Source: Acanthaster planci (taxonomy: Eukaryota; Echinodermata; Asteroidea; Valvatida; Acanthasteridae). From it: a DNA stretch of 64,000 bases. The position numbers and the translations under genes are program-made. This document shows, piece by piece, positions 24,667 through 38,332 of the stretch. The stretch spans positions 2,816,594-2,880,593 of the forward strand of contig NW_019091359.1 of assembly GCF_001949145.1 (NCBI RefSeq). The letters run 5' to 3'. Position 1 is the stretch's first letter; every line of letters starts with the position of its first letter. Under the pieces are notes generated by a model. That model was not told the DNA's origin, did not search any database, and saw only the letters and a list, made by a program, of their open reading frames with translations.

Positions 24667-27600
24667 TTTATGATAGTTCAACGACGTCCGTATTACGAAT
24701 GCTGCATTTAGGTCCAGATTTGATTGAATGCGTCCGTGTCTAAAATGTACGGGGAGGATGTCCTGTAATACAACGAGTTTCGATGTATCAAGGCTGGTCC
24801 TAGTAGATTCATTTCATGAGAATTTATTCCAAGTCAAATTATCGCTCTCTGCTTGTAGGATCCGGCCCAAATGCTATAAGGTGTAAAAGAAATGACAACA
24901 AACCCCCTCCCCCACGTGGTACATTTACGTACACTACCCTTACCGCACTCGTGTTTATTCACGGCCTCATTAGACGATACAACAGTGATACAATACACTC
25001 CGCTACAGTAAATTCCGGATTTGATTAGATTTGATGACCACGAAAAAAGAAATCATTGGATGTTGAAGAAGAGAAAGATTGAAAGCATGAAATCAATGCA
25101 TTATAATTTCATTTAAGTAGGACTGTGCCTTGTGTTTCGTTCATTGTTCGTGTGTGATATATGGGAATAAAAGATTACAAAGGGTTGAAAGCAAACAGCT
25201 GGATTTTTAAGGTGAACCTGAAACAGATGCTTGAAAAGATGCTGTGAAAATGTCAGAAATTAAGTGTCTGTGGGTTTCAAAGATCATTGTAAAATAACCT
25301 TGTCACCATGGCATGTCCAACCTTTGTAAGACTTACAAGTAGAAGTGTTTTATTTTGATTCACAAAAATCTCCGAGTAACCGAAACTAAGGAAATGAAAA
25401 CCCTGCACAATTTTTAATAACATTATTAACGTGACCACAGGCCAGACACTATTTGGAAATGACTGCTCTTTACCCGTGTATTACCGCGTAGTCTTCTCCA
25501 CATTCTGCTGAACACATGCACGGCTGGTCTCCATTCATTTTTAGGCTCACACTGTTTCAAGTAAAGTAAGACCCGCTCCCGGTATTTGCTTCGCAATTAA
25601 AGCCTTGATGGTCTGCCACATCACGGTACCGTGATACGGGGATTAAATTAAAACAACCGAAAATAATGACGTCAGCACACACAAACGCAACTAAGCTAGC
25701 AACTATTGGTTGGGCCTATGTTTTTATAACGTGTTGGGCCTTCATACTCAGCATTTTTATCGAAAGTCCTAAATTAAATTCATGTCGATCTATTAAACGC
25801 AAAGTGACTTTCGTAAACTTCTTGGACACCAGGCCGCTATCTGCACTTCCGTTGTAAATTGTAGGAGCAATTGACTATACTGTGCAAGTCTATAACGCCT
25901 CACTTCAATAGTGACAGAACTCGATTGTTTCAAATTATTAGATTTTGAAGAAATAATTATTTTATTAGAACTAAATATTTGAACTTTGGACAAAATATAA
26001 CAAGGATCGTCGTCTAGATTGCCCACTCTTCTATTACTATAACAGCGAAGCGTTGATTCAAGCGCTCAGTGTGTGATACTTATAACATCTTGTGTGCCAC
26101 AAAATTATAATTTTGCCAGAAATTCATTACCAGCGATGAATCACTTCGTCATTTATTCGCGAGTGGATTCTTCGGGCAGTGGAAGATGGGGGCTCTCTAG
26201 GAATATTATCAATTGAAATCTGAACACTCGTTTATGAGCTGGTCATCCAAGAAACAATCAGGAATCTAGCCTTTGCTTACCAGGTTTTTTGTTGTTGTTT
26301 TTCGAGGAACACTTGCAAGATGGAAGGATTGGTGAGTGTGTGAGATAAAATTCAGACTCAGTTGAACTCGACATGGTCTGTCATAAATTTTGACAATGAT
26401 GCATGGGATTTTTTAATCAGCCTAGTGCAGTGTTATACTAACTGCATTATCATAGGCTGAAGCATTTCATATACGTAACGACTTTGGCAAGCCATTCCAG
26501 CTTGGGTGCGAAATTAGAAGAAAACTGTGTGCGTGATAGGTCTTCGGTAATTATAGTACCATCCCCGTTTTTGCTGTTCGGCATCAAAATCTGTGAAGCT
26601 TGACGCCAGGAACATCAGAACATTCATTGGAAGCAAAAACTCTTTGCCACATCAGGAAAAATGTACACATACTTCTAAACATAAAAAATAACTAAAATAT
26701 GCGTGCTCGTTTGGGGCGTTGCCGTTTGTAAATGCCGGGCGCTCCACCCCCTCTTTTTGGGTAAATACTGGATCCGCCCCTCAAGGGGGAAGACTGTACT
26801 TAGACCATCCAAGCTTGCGTCTGTTTCTTCAATAAAGAAGGAATACTAAGGGCGCACTGTCAAGCAACGACATCGAGGAAATGCACGTTCGCAGTCACAC
26901 TGTAAAAGAAATGTTTATATATCGCAGTCAAGGAATTTTCATTCCTATTAATGATCCATTGAAATGTGCAAAATGCTACAGATTCTCTTGGCTTTACGAC
27001 TTCAAATGCAACCGGAAACCAGACCACCTGAGGAAGTTCTCGTAGATATCTGCAAATATCGTCGTAATTGGTGACGGCCGGATACGCACCACCAACCGTG
27101 GAGTTCGCACGAGTGCTTTGACGTCGGGCATAAAAACCACGACTAGAACCCATTCGTCACTGGGTGCTATATAGACGTCATTGCTTGATCAATTTGAAAT
27201 TCAGATGGTCGTGATAAGTCTATCGTCTGTCAGATCGGAGGATGTCAGCGTATCGACCTCGCCATCTGTCAAGTGGATGAGCAAGATTAAATGTCTCGTC
27301 TGTCTACCCGTCAGTGTCACGACTTGGAGTTCTTACAGCACAATAAGGAATCCAAAAACAAAGCACTGAGCTTTGAATAAAGTTTGCTCATTTACCTAAT
27401 GACTGCTGGGAAGTGAGACGAGCCCAGCTTGGTTATGTTGTTCTTTTACGAGTGTTTGGGTTTTCCAAAGAGGCTCTAGACGCCTATCATTTGTTCAGAG
27501 TTTACGACATTGAGTCCACAATTCCCCTTGTTCTGAATGCACAGTTGAATGGCAATGACCTGTAGTGCATGGGTTCTTGAAGTGGGTCAGTCCAGTGGCA

Positions 27601-28092
27601 GGAGGGAAATCTTGTCGTCGATATCTGTTCAGTGAAAAGGCCAAGAGGGTGATATTTACATCCAACAACGCGATTAGCGTTGCATATCAATATAGCTTTC
27701 TCGCCTTGATGGGTTTGGTCTCGTCTGCACCCCGGGCGATTGCCACCCTCCGAGGTCGAGCGGAACTTCTTAGGCTATGTTTTTCGCCAGTCCACTCTAG
27801 ACAAGAATTGTCTTTTGTTGTCTTCTTCGTTTTCACCAATCTTTAATATCCTTAGTCAAGAGTCTTGAAAAAATACTGTATAGTTTTTGTTTGGTTTGGT
27901 TTGGTTTAATACAAGGATCTTTGATTCGCATAAATCTGCGGTTTCTCTGGCTTGTGTCTCACACTTCATAAAAAAAATGGCGCTTCGCACACTTTCACAC
28001 CTTTGACTTTGGAGAGAACGGCTTAGCGTGGCTTTGGTAGCATCACACCATGCAGACTACAAAGTCAGAGTTATAAGCTTTCATTTGAAATG
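24667..28092. other. gene-free stretch
   Basis: No supported gene. A consensus CRE lies at 25667-25674, and a perfect 16-bp palindrome ATCACGGTACCGTGAT at 25620-25635. Around 26730-26790 a C/G-run segment contains CTGGATCCGCC, similar to the ends of hAT-type elements, and may be a fragment. TTTGG repeats occur at about 27888-27906. Open frames are short and featureless. Confidence 0.45.
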
Positions 28093-28206
28093 AGTGTCCG
28101 AAACAGGCTTCCACAGCTACGGCTAGGTCTATTGTCTACATGTCTCCACGCATTTCCAATGGAGCGAAGACCTAGACCTAGCTCTAGACAAGAGATTTGG
28201 ATGCAG
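28093..28206 (-). repeat. dispersed repeat, copy 2
   Basis: Inverted, diverged copy of the repeat at 11998-12120. It is about 8 bases shorter internally. Adjacent sequence (28220-28260) has further CTAGxC-type motifs (GACCTAGCCACAGACCTAGTC), which may be a third partial unit. Confidence 0.7.
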
Positions 28207-30068
28207 CCTTACAAACGGTTCTGTAGCTATAGACCTAGCCACAGACCTAGTCACAGCCTCAGCGGAGTTGATGCTAGAGAAATGGTTCTGTAAAATATAT
28301 AAATTGTTGGTTTGGACTTGGCTTTGTCGTATATCTTTTTATCCTCTGTTGGGGTTGCTCTGGGTAGGTACATTGTTTCTACCATGTATGGGCTTACAGT
28401 TACAAGTTTATTGGGGAAAGTTTTGCTCTTGTTCTATGTAACTTTTAACCTGAATGAATGACTTCATGCCATAGGGCGACTTTACATGTATAAGGAGCTC
28501 CGAAGAAGAGAGACTGGCAGGCTCTACTTTTCTTTGGATGGCGACTATTTTGTGTTCAATGAAGAAATCATGATTTTTTTTTTCATATCGCAATTACTTG
28601 TGTTTCGAATCGATGTGATAAGTATTACTGTCTTGTCATCGTTCAAACACTTATAAAACATACTAAAGGGAGGATTGAAAAGTCTTTTCTGCCCGGTGTT
28701 CGGGACGGATTTCAGAGAAAACGTTTCACTGACGCATATTGCCTCTGATCAGGTCACATGAAAAGGTGTTTGATTTTAAAGCTGGCGTTTTGTTACCACG
28801 CGATGGCATGCGGCATAGTAAATCACGCGACTGCGCCCTGCCATCGGCTAAATATATTGTGGTAAAAACAGAAGATCGTATGAATTGGAGCATTACAGTG
28901 TCATTTTAAAAATAGACACGAGATTTTGATGGTCTTCCATGAGTTACCGATCAGAACTTAAAGACGACCGAAGGAAAGACTAAGCCCACGGAAACAGGAA
29001 CCCTATTGTGTATAATATCCCATAGACTTATCCTTAGCCGTATAACGGAATTGCCGGACTCTGGCAAAACACTGAAAGTCGATGGGAAATGGTTGCAGAC
29101 GCTTTAGAAAGTGGCTTCTGTATGCATCCTTGTAATTTGCCGAAATGATTCGAACAGAATCTATTTCTTCTCCAAAATTTCAGCTTTTGATTAGCTCGGT
29201 GTCCCACGTGTACAAGATTGTCAACATGGCACAGAAATAATCGAGCAATCAGGCGCTCAAAAAGTCCAATCCTGACATGTTATTTTCGTGCCAAATCTGC
29301 CATGTGGTGTCAGTTTATATCCACTCTTACACTTCACGTTATCTACGCTTTTGGACTCTTTCTCCTTAAGTTCATGGCACGGGAGAACCTCACCAGCCGT
29401 CCTGAGGCATTTTAGGCGGGTTGAATCGATCGCGCGCTAAAACCCTCACCGATGAAATATGCTGCGTTCGTCTTCTTGTCTCTTCCAGATTTTCTCTTGC
29501 TGTTTCACTTTCTCTGGGCTGCTTGATCGAAGTGACATTTTCACTGCATTTATTCATCGCTGTCCCCAAAACGACTGGATGAAACTTGCAGTGTCCGATG
29601 TCATGGCGGTCAAGAAACGAGGTTTGTAATTGCACGAGAAGCCCCGTGTGACTGCAAATCAGCATCGATATCAGAGACTTGAGACACGTTCATACGAATG
29701 GCCATGCCGTCCTCGTTCACACGGCCGTGACAATGCAGTTTAACCTGGCCGATTGTATGATATTGAGCGATGTTACAATCACGGAACGAGATTAAGTGAC
29801 GCGTGCTTAAGGCATTATCTACAAGAGCAGAACTTTGCCTTATAACTGACACAATAACGACTCAATGTCACTATTCCCTAGATTTGGTATGGTGAACATC
29901 AGTTTCAGGCCTGTGGACTTTTGTCCCACATGACAAAAATTACGTGATTCTGTAGTATTTAATCACACTCAAATGCCATTGCTACGTCGTTTCTGATTGG
30001 ATTAGACTTCTTTTTGATTAGTATACCATTTAGGCCTGTGGTAATGACAAAGAAAGTTGCTGCCTACG
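28207..30068. other. gene-free stretch
   Basis: No gene, RNA or mobile element is supported. Reading frames are under 95 codons and without recognisable domains. Confidence 0.4.
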
Positions 30069-30250
30069 GGCCTCGAGCTGGACCAAGAGAGGGCGCTATT
30101 TTCTTAGCAACGGAGGTTCCTTTGGTCGGAACTGAACTTTGCTGGTTCACGAACGACTAGGAAATGCACGTGTCACAGTCGCACCCCTGCCAACAAATTG
30201 AACACTGCCGACCAACTTGACTCCGTTCAACCGGCGAATGGGTGCTTCTG
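30069..30250 (+). repeat. SINE-like dispersed repeat, copy 1
   Basis: About 180 bases beginning GCCTCGAGCTGGACCAAGAG and ending GGGTGCTTCTG. They match copies at 30328-30518 and 40421-40615, sharing TTTTC(T/C)TAGCAA, GGAGGxTC, GGAACTGAACTT, AACGACT and GACCAA blocks. The head holds CCAAGAGAGGGCGC, which resembles a CTCF core. There is no coding capacity. No A/B box or terminal repeats were recognised, so 'SINE-like' describes only size and dispersion. Confidence 0.75.
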
Positions 30251-30327
30251 GATAAACGAGATACGGTCTGCTTACATCATTGCAGCCAATACAAGAACCA
30301 GGGTCCTGGCAGTTCTCTTCGTCATAC

Positions 30328-30518
30328 GCCCCAAGCGGGACCAAGACAGGGCGCAATTTTCCTAGCAAAGGAGGCTCATTCGGTGGGAATCGCACTTTGC
30401 AGGCTTACTAACGACTATGAAATGTAAGCGTTGCGGTGGCATCGCTACCAGCCAAATGAATACTCCCCACCAACATGGCTCTTTTCAACCAATCACGGGC
30501 GCTTCTGCTCAAGGCAGA
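30328..30518 (+). repeat. SINE-like dispersed repeat, copy 2
   Basis: Direct copy of the preceding unit with a period of 258 bases, more diverged (GACCAAGACAGGGCGC at its head). The two may be a local tandem duplication or two insertions. It ends near GGGCGCTTCTGCTCAAGGCAG, closely matching the end of the 40.4-kb copy. Confidence 0.7.
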
Positions 30519-30701
30519 TAATTTTATTTATAGACGGGTTTCTTTAATGTGAGGACTTGGTAACTTGTGTATGCAGCACCCTTTTTGGTCCACTTGTATA
30601 TAGGGTGATCCAAATTGGATGGGGATGCTCGTGGAAGCGCTCGACCAATGTGCATCACCTTTTGACAGTCAAAGAGCTTTCAGTGAACAATGTGTACATA
30701 C

Positions 30702-30762
30702 ATTAACCCTAACAGTCCTCAGTCCTCCAAAAGGTGAAGGATTGAGGAGTGTTAGGGTTAAT
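30702..30762. repeat. imperfect hairpin with CCCTAAC arms
   Basis: The arm ATTAACCCTAACAGTCCTCA at 30702 pairs with the arm ending TGAGGAGTGTTAGGGTTAAT at 30762, around a loop of about 8 bases, with few mismatches. It is a short foldback of unknown origin. CCCTAAC resembles a telomere unit but is not tandem. Confidence 0.7.
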
Positions 30763-33700
30763 ATACAAACCCACATGCAATACTTCGTATCTAGTTTTCT
30801 TGTTTCCTCGGATTCTTGAGGAGTGGACCAAGCCATGGGCCGAGGGCTGCAAATCTCACCGTTACTCCTATTGACTTGAGGTTGTCAAGAGGCACCCGGC
30901 TTTGCAGTGTGTCACGTTCTGCGAAGTTCTGAAAGAACTAGGTCATCGGAATGTCGTGTCAAGTCGACTTCCATTCGAATGTTGCTTGAATAACGGAAAC
31001 GTGAACCCGACTCAATTATCAGGCTGAGTGGTGAGATTTTGGCCTGATATATAAATTGGATTACAAGGGGTATAGATTCTGAGTTGCGTCTTCGAGTGCT
31101 TCCAAACCTCAAATTAGTGTCAACGTTTTCATGACGCTCACACTAGATACACAAGTCCTTTCAGTGAGTTGTGAGCTTCACATCAGACTTATTCTTAGAC
31201 TTCGTTAAATATACAACACCGTGATTATATAAAAATTGTATCAAGTTACCGATTTCAGACCACCATTAGGCCCATAAAACATAAAATGGTCGTATAGGAG
31301 TTCATCTTCGAAGTTGGTCAATTTGGGCATAAATATCAATAAGCCATATCGTTGACTAACATTGATTGATCCCTACTTTGGCATACTCTTTGTTTGATAA
31401 CACCTCCGGTCGTGTAGCTCCTCCTCTTTGCCTACTGTAAGCCAATCCATGTCAGAAGTTGATGTAAACACCGCGCCTGCTGGAATGGCTGGCCTATTTC
31501 TTCTGCCGTGCTGATGGGACAGTAGGACCCGCTACTCTTCTGTGTTTGTCCAGTAATCGGCCGAGCTTCTCCTCCCGGCTCTAGTGGAGTTGACTTTCTC
31601 CGTCGTTTGAGCGAGGAGGATTCTTGTTTGCGGTGAAACAGGAAACGCAGTCGGTCGCGATCGCTCGCAACGCGATCTATCACTTTCCCAAATGAAGGCA
31701 AGTTCCCGTCGTTGCGAGTTAATTTGAACATAAACTCTCTCTGAACTTAAGGCTTCTCAGTAATGCATTTGCTGTTCATAAATTAGGTCCTGCGTTGGAA
31801 AGGAATTGATTCCCAACGCTACTAATGTCTCACTTATCTTTAAACAAGAACGACAAGGAGGCTTCAATTCAAATACATGTGATTGCTTGTACAAAAACCT
31901 TCCGCTTTTAAGACAAGAAGAATCTAGCTCTGTGATTAAAAATGAGGGATAGGTTTTACACTTTACTGTTTGGTAAGTGTTTCTCCATTCTTTGGAAGGG
32001 ATTGTACTTTCCAAAAGTCCAAACTTTGGCATGCAGACGAGAATTCACAGAAAGTCTCATAAATTTTTCGTATCATTGTTTCCATGCCAACAGTAAGATT
32101 TAAAGCGCTGGCTTCTACCATCCCAAATCCCAATCAGAAATATCCCCCACTGTCTAGTCATCAATGCCTCCTAATTTGCATCAACGTAAAATGACTGTAG
32201 CTGACTTTCTCCTCAGCAACACCATTAACTCCGTGGCACCTCTGGCCGGCGCCACACCAACGTTAGCGAGATTTGGTCGAAGCTGTTTTCTCATAAGACG
32301 AGATACAGGTAGAGAAAGTTGCGAGAAATAGAGCCGTTTGGACGGTGAGTATTGGACTATCTACCTGAAGACCCCATTGTGGTATACAATATCTTTACCT
32401 TATTTGACATATGAAGTATATAACACATCACTTTTAAACAACTTCAAACCTTCCTTATCTTTTTGAAGAGGACAAGTGAGGTTTCTGTCAGCCTTGTCCC
32501 ATTCCTTCACCGTGTTTTACCGTCTACCAAAACATATCAAGCCAGTCTATGCCATCCCACCGCAAGATGTTTGCAAATCGTTTAATCTCACGCAGCTTTA
32601 GAGAAAACGACTCTGACATTGAGTTTCTCGCACGCAATTTAGGAACTGAACGATTAACGAAGCCAGGAAATTGAATTTGAATACATCATCTAAACGTCTG
32701 AACCGTCTGCTTCGCTAAGAACCCCCACCCCCACGGTGCACACTGTGCAGGCACCGACCTCCTCCCCCCCCCCTTTTTTTTCATTTCCACAAACCCACGC
32801 GAAATCGCAAAATCGCGGATAAGTGGCTCACTGTGTTTTTGGAAGTCAATTGCAATAGTCATTATAATGGTTCCTAGCATGAAAGAGTTTCCCAGTGCTT
32901 GAAATGAGAAAGATTTGTGGATTCTCTTTTGGAGTAATCAACACTGATCATTGCTTCTTCTCGTTCCCTTTGTTGTGCGATGCCTTGTTCATTTTTTGAT
33001 GAGTTGGCAAGTAGATCTTTGCGTTTCCGATGGACAGAATTGCTCATAATCGGCTCTGGCTGCTTTAACCTAGCTGTACTGCCCAGGCTTCATTCGCACC
33101 TGGCTGTCAACATCCGATTCGAGTAATGAACCCCACGGCTGCACACCAGTCATTTCGAAATTAAAGCTGAAAACTACGGTAAAAGCCGCTGAGTTGACAC
33201 AGCTCTTCGGCGCGGCTCGCCGAGCAGTTAAGAAGCGATGGAATGACGGCGTCGCAATTGACCCAGCCCGGCCCGCGCAGAACGTCTGTCCACGAGAAAC
33301 ATTCTCGGTTCACTTGTCTCGGGTGATCTTTTGCAGTCGCTGTTATCAAGCAAAGAATGAAATGAACTCCCTACAATAAGAAAGGGTATCCAAACCAAAC
33401 CGTGTGACTCCACACAAGAAGTTAGAAACAGATAAAAATGTATAGAAAAGTTCGACATTTCTAACGTCGGCCCACATAAGTTCTGTCTCATTATCTTGCG
33501 AAGTTTTTAAAATATCTTCTTCTAAATTTCATCGTCTAAACCACCAATGAAATGTTTTGGATAGATTTGGATTGCAATGAAGAGATATACACCCTCAACG
33601 GTGAAGTGGAGAAAGTTGGCTGCTATTGAAGGACTATCGGACATGACGCTCTCACTAGTGGCACGATAGTGGCCGCTACTAATGTTTTTCGAGCTGTCAT

Positions 33701-36700
33701 TGAGCGATAGGCCCATACATGCTGGACACCTTTGTGTACGCGATGCAGAACAGCGGTGGTTGGGAAACGCCAAAAAGCTCAAGTGCGCCCTCTTATGTTG
33801 ACGGTATTCATAGCTATTTTCCGCCTTTGGTCAAAGTTACCGTATGGTAAGTCTGTCATCTGGAATGAATGCATATAAATACAACTCATGGTCAATAGAA
33901 AGCAATTAACAGGATAGATAAACTACCAAGGAAAAACAAACTGGCCAAATCATACATAAAATTGAATAATTAAGAGCTCTCATAATTGCTGTTAATTTAT
34001 GACAACCTGAAACATTTAGAGATTGTACTATATAGTTGACTGTGAAGAAAATAAGCCAGATAAAAATTCTTGCTATTTTGGCTGAGGAAGTCTCCTTCAA
34101 AATTAAAACTACAAGTTTTTTCATGTAATTCATGTGAAAAAAATTAAACAAAAACAGCGAAAGAAAATAATGACGATAGTTGCAAAATGAGAGTAAAAAA
34201 GCAAAATTCGATGCTCAGTCGTCTTTTTAATTCTTGAATACAAATACACGGCCTATATGCTAATGGTGCGGGGGAGTTCTATGAAGGTTAACAGCTAAAG
34301 GTTAGTTTACTCAATAAAAACAAATTAAATTTGCAACTTAATTTTTGAAGTAGTTGGCGAACTATTCATGCCTTTTTGCAGAACAGCTCGTCCTCAGTGT
34401 TAGCCAGTCCCTACGTTTATGATGAAGATGACGTCTCTCCCTACGGGGAAATTGTTGGTGTCCTCTCAAGGTGAGATAGTGCGGGAAAGGGATGCGGTCA
34501 GAGTAGATCAAGTTAGCCCGACGTAAGTCGTGATTTCCCGGTGGACTCGCAAGGCTTGTGTGCCTAACCTGATTTTGCTCTCTGTAAATAGTTTTTTTAA
34601 AAATATCAAAATTGTGTGATGGAAAAGGGATTTAGATGCATGTCGTAACGGTTGACTGCCCTTGCTTTGATCTGACGTATTATCGGGAATTAAAATTAAT
34701 CTGTGTATATTTACCACGAGGAGGATCCATCGATGTTGATAAGCACAAGCATTCATTACTGGGCCTGGCCAATTCCCTTGAGCAATTTACCTGCTTCTCC
34801 CATGCACAGAGTTTGGACAAAACCGCAATTGACTTTAGGGCGGATGTGCAAGGAGGCGAACTTCCCTTTTTGTTTTGAGTTAACGTGGTAGAAGACTTTT
34901 CTAGGAAATGTTGCAACCCACAAATGGTTAGAGGATACAACTTCTATTTCAGATCATTTAAAGGTTGGGATTTAGGATTCAAGACAAAAATTTTACTTGT
35001 GGGGAAGGGAGCTATCGAACAAAATCAGCGAAGGAGTGGCTTTAGCCCCCCTCCCCATAGTAAACCAACAATCCAAACCTCAGTGAACATTTTGCAAAAG
35101 ACGGGAAAAGAAAGTATCCAAAATAATCATTGACGCGCTTTGTTGTCATTTTGCTGTGGCGTTGGGTAATGCACATTGCCGTCAAAAATTATCAGGCTAG
35201 TCAACGATAAAATTTATTATTTTTCAAATGAATTAGTTTAACATTTCGAATAACTGATTGGTTGAGCAGAAATTACTCGCAATAGTTTGTTTTTAAAACT
35301 CTGAATAGCTTGTTCCATGCTATAACAATACAGAGCTACATTGCAGAAATCCTGACAGCAGGTAGCCATCGGTATAAACCATAACATAATATGGGATGCT
35401 CCAAGTAATCTTTAAGTGCAGCTTACACACCTCTGTTTGTAATTTGCCAGCTCACTTAATCAAATTTGCACAAAAAAAGGAGATTAATATTGCCAAAAAT
35501 TATTACCAAGAAATTGGGGGGTTTTTAATTTTAGGAAACCAGCAAAAGAGAAGCAAGATAACACATGCTCAATATTCGCAAATATTAAGAGCAATACCTG
35601 AAAATCAACTAAATTTATCTGACCAGTTTTAAAAATGTTTCGACCTATTTTATCACGTTACCTAGGGGTTACCGAACGAAAATACCTCTAAAAGAAGTTA
35701 GAACTTTTGCTATAGGAACCAGACTATCTCAAATTAAATTTGAATAAGCGAATTTCTGACACATAATTCAAATATTTTGAACACCGTCCAAAATTTATTC
35801 GATACTAATCGTTTATCCGTCGTAAAGTTCACTGCATTCCCTCTTCCTCTCTGCTCGTTTTCATGCAAAAATAAGTTTATTGATTATCAAATATAATTAT
35901 AATTTGGTAACCTTGATGTCCAAGGGATTTCATCGAAACTTCAGTATTATAAATTTGAAACGCAAACAACCTGTTTGCGTAGTATATGCTCTAAAAACCG
36001 TGACAGCTGTGTAGCCATAACTCGTTTTCGCCCAAATTGTCAGGGAGTCGTCCACATCTGATGACTTCATCAAGCGAACGGTGTGATTAAGAAATAATCA
36101 GTAGCTAAGGGAGAACCAAGACGTAATTGCAAAATCCACCCGCGAAAACAAACTTAATGAAAAAATGCACCAGGAAACACGCCTAGAGTATTTTTGAACT
36201 TCTCTGAAATGACGCAGAACCGCGCAGTTATACGACAACTTACAATCTCATCTCCATCACTACAGTTCTCGCGAGGACAACGCAACCCAATTCGATTGTC
36301 AGGGACGCAGGTTTATTGATCGAGTTTAAAAGAAAAACAGTGTTGTAAGAAATGACATTGTGGAGGGAGAAGTTGGCTTCTCTATGCAAAACTGCTTCGA
36401 TCAACAGCTGTTTAAATTGACTGGAGTGGATCCCATTGAAACTGGCTGATGATAATTGTCCAAGATCGCCAAGGCTTGCTTCGATTTCAAACAGCGTGAT
36501 TTCTAGAGCGAAGGCCGACTCCTGTTACTGTCTTTAATTGAGTTCATTATCCATTTACACGCAGAAAGAGCCTCATTCTGCAAACCAATGACAAAAAAAT
36601 AGAATTGCAATTTAAGCGAATTCTGAGTTTTCTGAAGAAATGAAATAAATTCAAATTTTAATATTTTCCAGACGGCCATTTTAATTTCTTTTTCAACAAA

Positions 36701-38332
36701 AGTAGAATTTTAAATCTTCAATACCCTAGAGGAAAACAAAATTTTCCACTCTTTTGAAAACTTCTATCTACAAACTAAGATTGTCTGAGCCCTATCTGAG
36801 TGTTACAATTAGGTCTGCATATAATTCATCACAACTGCTGCCCATGTTCAAGTAAAAGTATTTTCACCCCTTAAATCTCTTTGAAAATGGCTCGTAATTC
36901 TCTTCGAGTGGACGGCTGGCGTCGTCTTTCCGCCCTGCTAATTATGGTGGTTTACAAAAATTTGATGAGCATCACTTGAAGGTACCCGCACTAAGCGTAT
37001 TAGCACAGACATCTTCGTGTTACTGTCTTCCTCATTTCCCTTGTGAATGTTAATACTACGTTGTGTTGTGGATCGTTTTTAATATTCCCGTCGACGCAAT
37101 CTGGTTAGAATGTGAGCTGTGTTCATATTCAACTTCCTTTACCTCGTCTTGTCTGGGACTGTGTCTCTTTCCCAGTTTGAAATCCATCTATCAGGGCATC
37201 CGGTGATTAGTTTCAAATGTTCAGCCTTGAACTACTCTTTCTTGTTCGGTGTTCCCTTTCGTGAGCCTTGCATTCCGCTCACATAGCCAGTTTTGGGAGT
37301 TAGAGGGTCACAGTGCCAGCAATGGGTATATCACAAGAAGAATAGATTATTTTGAGGCTCAGGGCTTTTTTCGATGGGAAAGGGGCAGCTGCCTGCTGGG
37401 GGGGCAGGCCCCTTAAGCCCCCACCCCCGGCGATGGGCCTGATTTTTGACAGAATTTCTGGCTTTCCATTAAAAGTGTGTTATCTTTTAACTGTATCGTG
37501 TTAAGGAAATTACTTACAGACAATCCTTTCTCTTGAAAAAAAATGGATATTTCTGAAAATGCATCATAAAATGAAATTACCATTATTTTTTCTACGACTG
37601 GAGACTACCAATAGTTGTATCTGTTAGAGCTTTTAAATGGTGTTTATTGGCGAGCTGGCTGGATTTATTGTCTAGTTTGGGGTTGTTTGGGAGATGTTAG
37701 TGCTAGCATTTAATAACACAAGAGTTGGCCAATCCATGTATTCATGACGATGCGACAAGGTTACAAATTGCGTGGGGAAGGGTTTTTTTACGTGTGTATT
37801 GTATCACGTGCAAACGACGTCCCATGTGCAAAAGCAAACTAACAGGGTTCTCGTTCCTGAAATATGTGATAAATAAAAATTTACAAAATGAAATTATAAA
37901 TTTTGGTGTGGATTGTAGGTCACAACAAGACGATAGTTGATTTGTCTGGCAGTATGTGCGCGCGCATACAGCCAGATAAATTTAATTACACGTCACAACA
38001 ACTTTTTTGGGCTGACCGTTTCAGGTTTTACCGACGAGTAATTAGAAAACTATGACTGTCCACTTGAGTAAAAAACAAAAGATTAATTCGAAGATTGTTT
38101 AAAAATCCCAGAGTAGATAGTTATTTGAACACTCTACAATTCTACAAAAATACTTTTCTCTTTCGTTTTAACGAATGAAAATAGTGCTTTTTGAAGAAAA
38201 AGCTTTCGCAAAGCAAATACGACCTTTCTATAGGCTTTGGCTGTCCATACATAATCACGTTTTTTGATAACGATAATTTGCAATGTTAAAGTACATTTTA
38301 TGATCGATCTTCCTCCGTAGTCAATATGAAAA
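30763..38332. other. gene-free stretch
   Basis: No confident gene in 7.5 kb. It includes one weak coding candidate on the minus strand (31731-31432, listed separately), a 10-base C tract (32764-32773), a GCGCCCTC motif (33785-33792), and a G/C-rich fragment at about 37378-37435 with self-complementary runs that may be a degraded element. The rest is AT-rich and featureless. Confidence 0.4.
31432..31731 (-). CDS. possible coding exon, unrecognised
   Basis: A 99-codon frame with a true ATG (31729-31731) and a stop at 31432-31434. The product is hydrophilic and rich in Arg/Lys, with RDRLRFLF and KRRRKS segments (a possible nuclear-localisation-like cluster near residues 42-47). Composition is more protein-like than in most frames nearby, and codon third positions are mixed and GC-leaning. 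Against it: no domain is recognised, no consensus donor lies inside the frame, and the Kozak context is poor (T at -3). I do not recognise the product; it may be chance. Confidence 0.2.
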   Translation of the reverse strand: MFKLTRNDGNLPSFGKVIDRVASDRDRLRFLFHRKQESSSLKRRRKSTPLEPGGEARPITGQTQKSSGSYCPISTAEEIGQPFQQARCLHQLLTWIGLQ

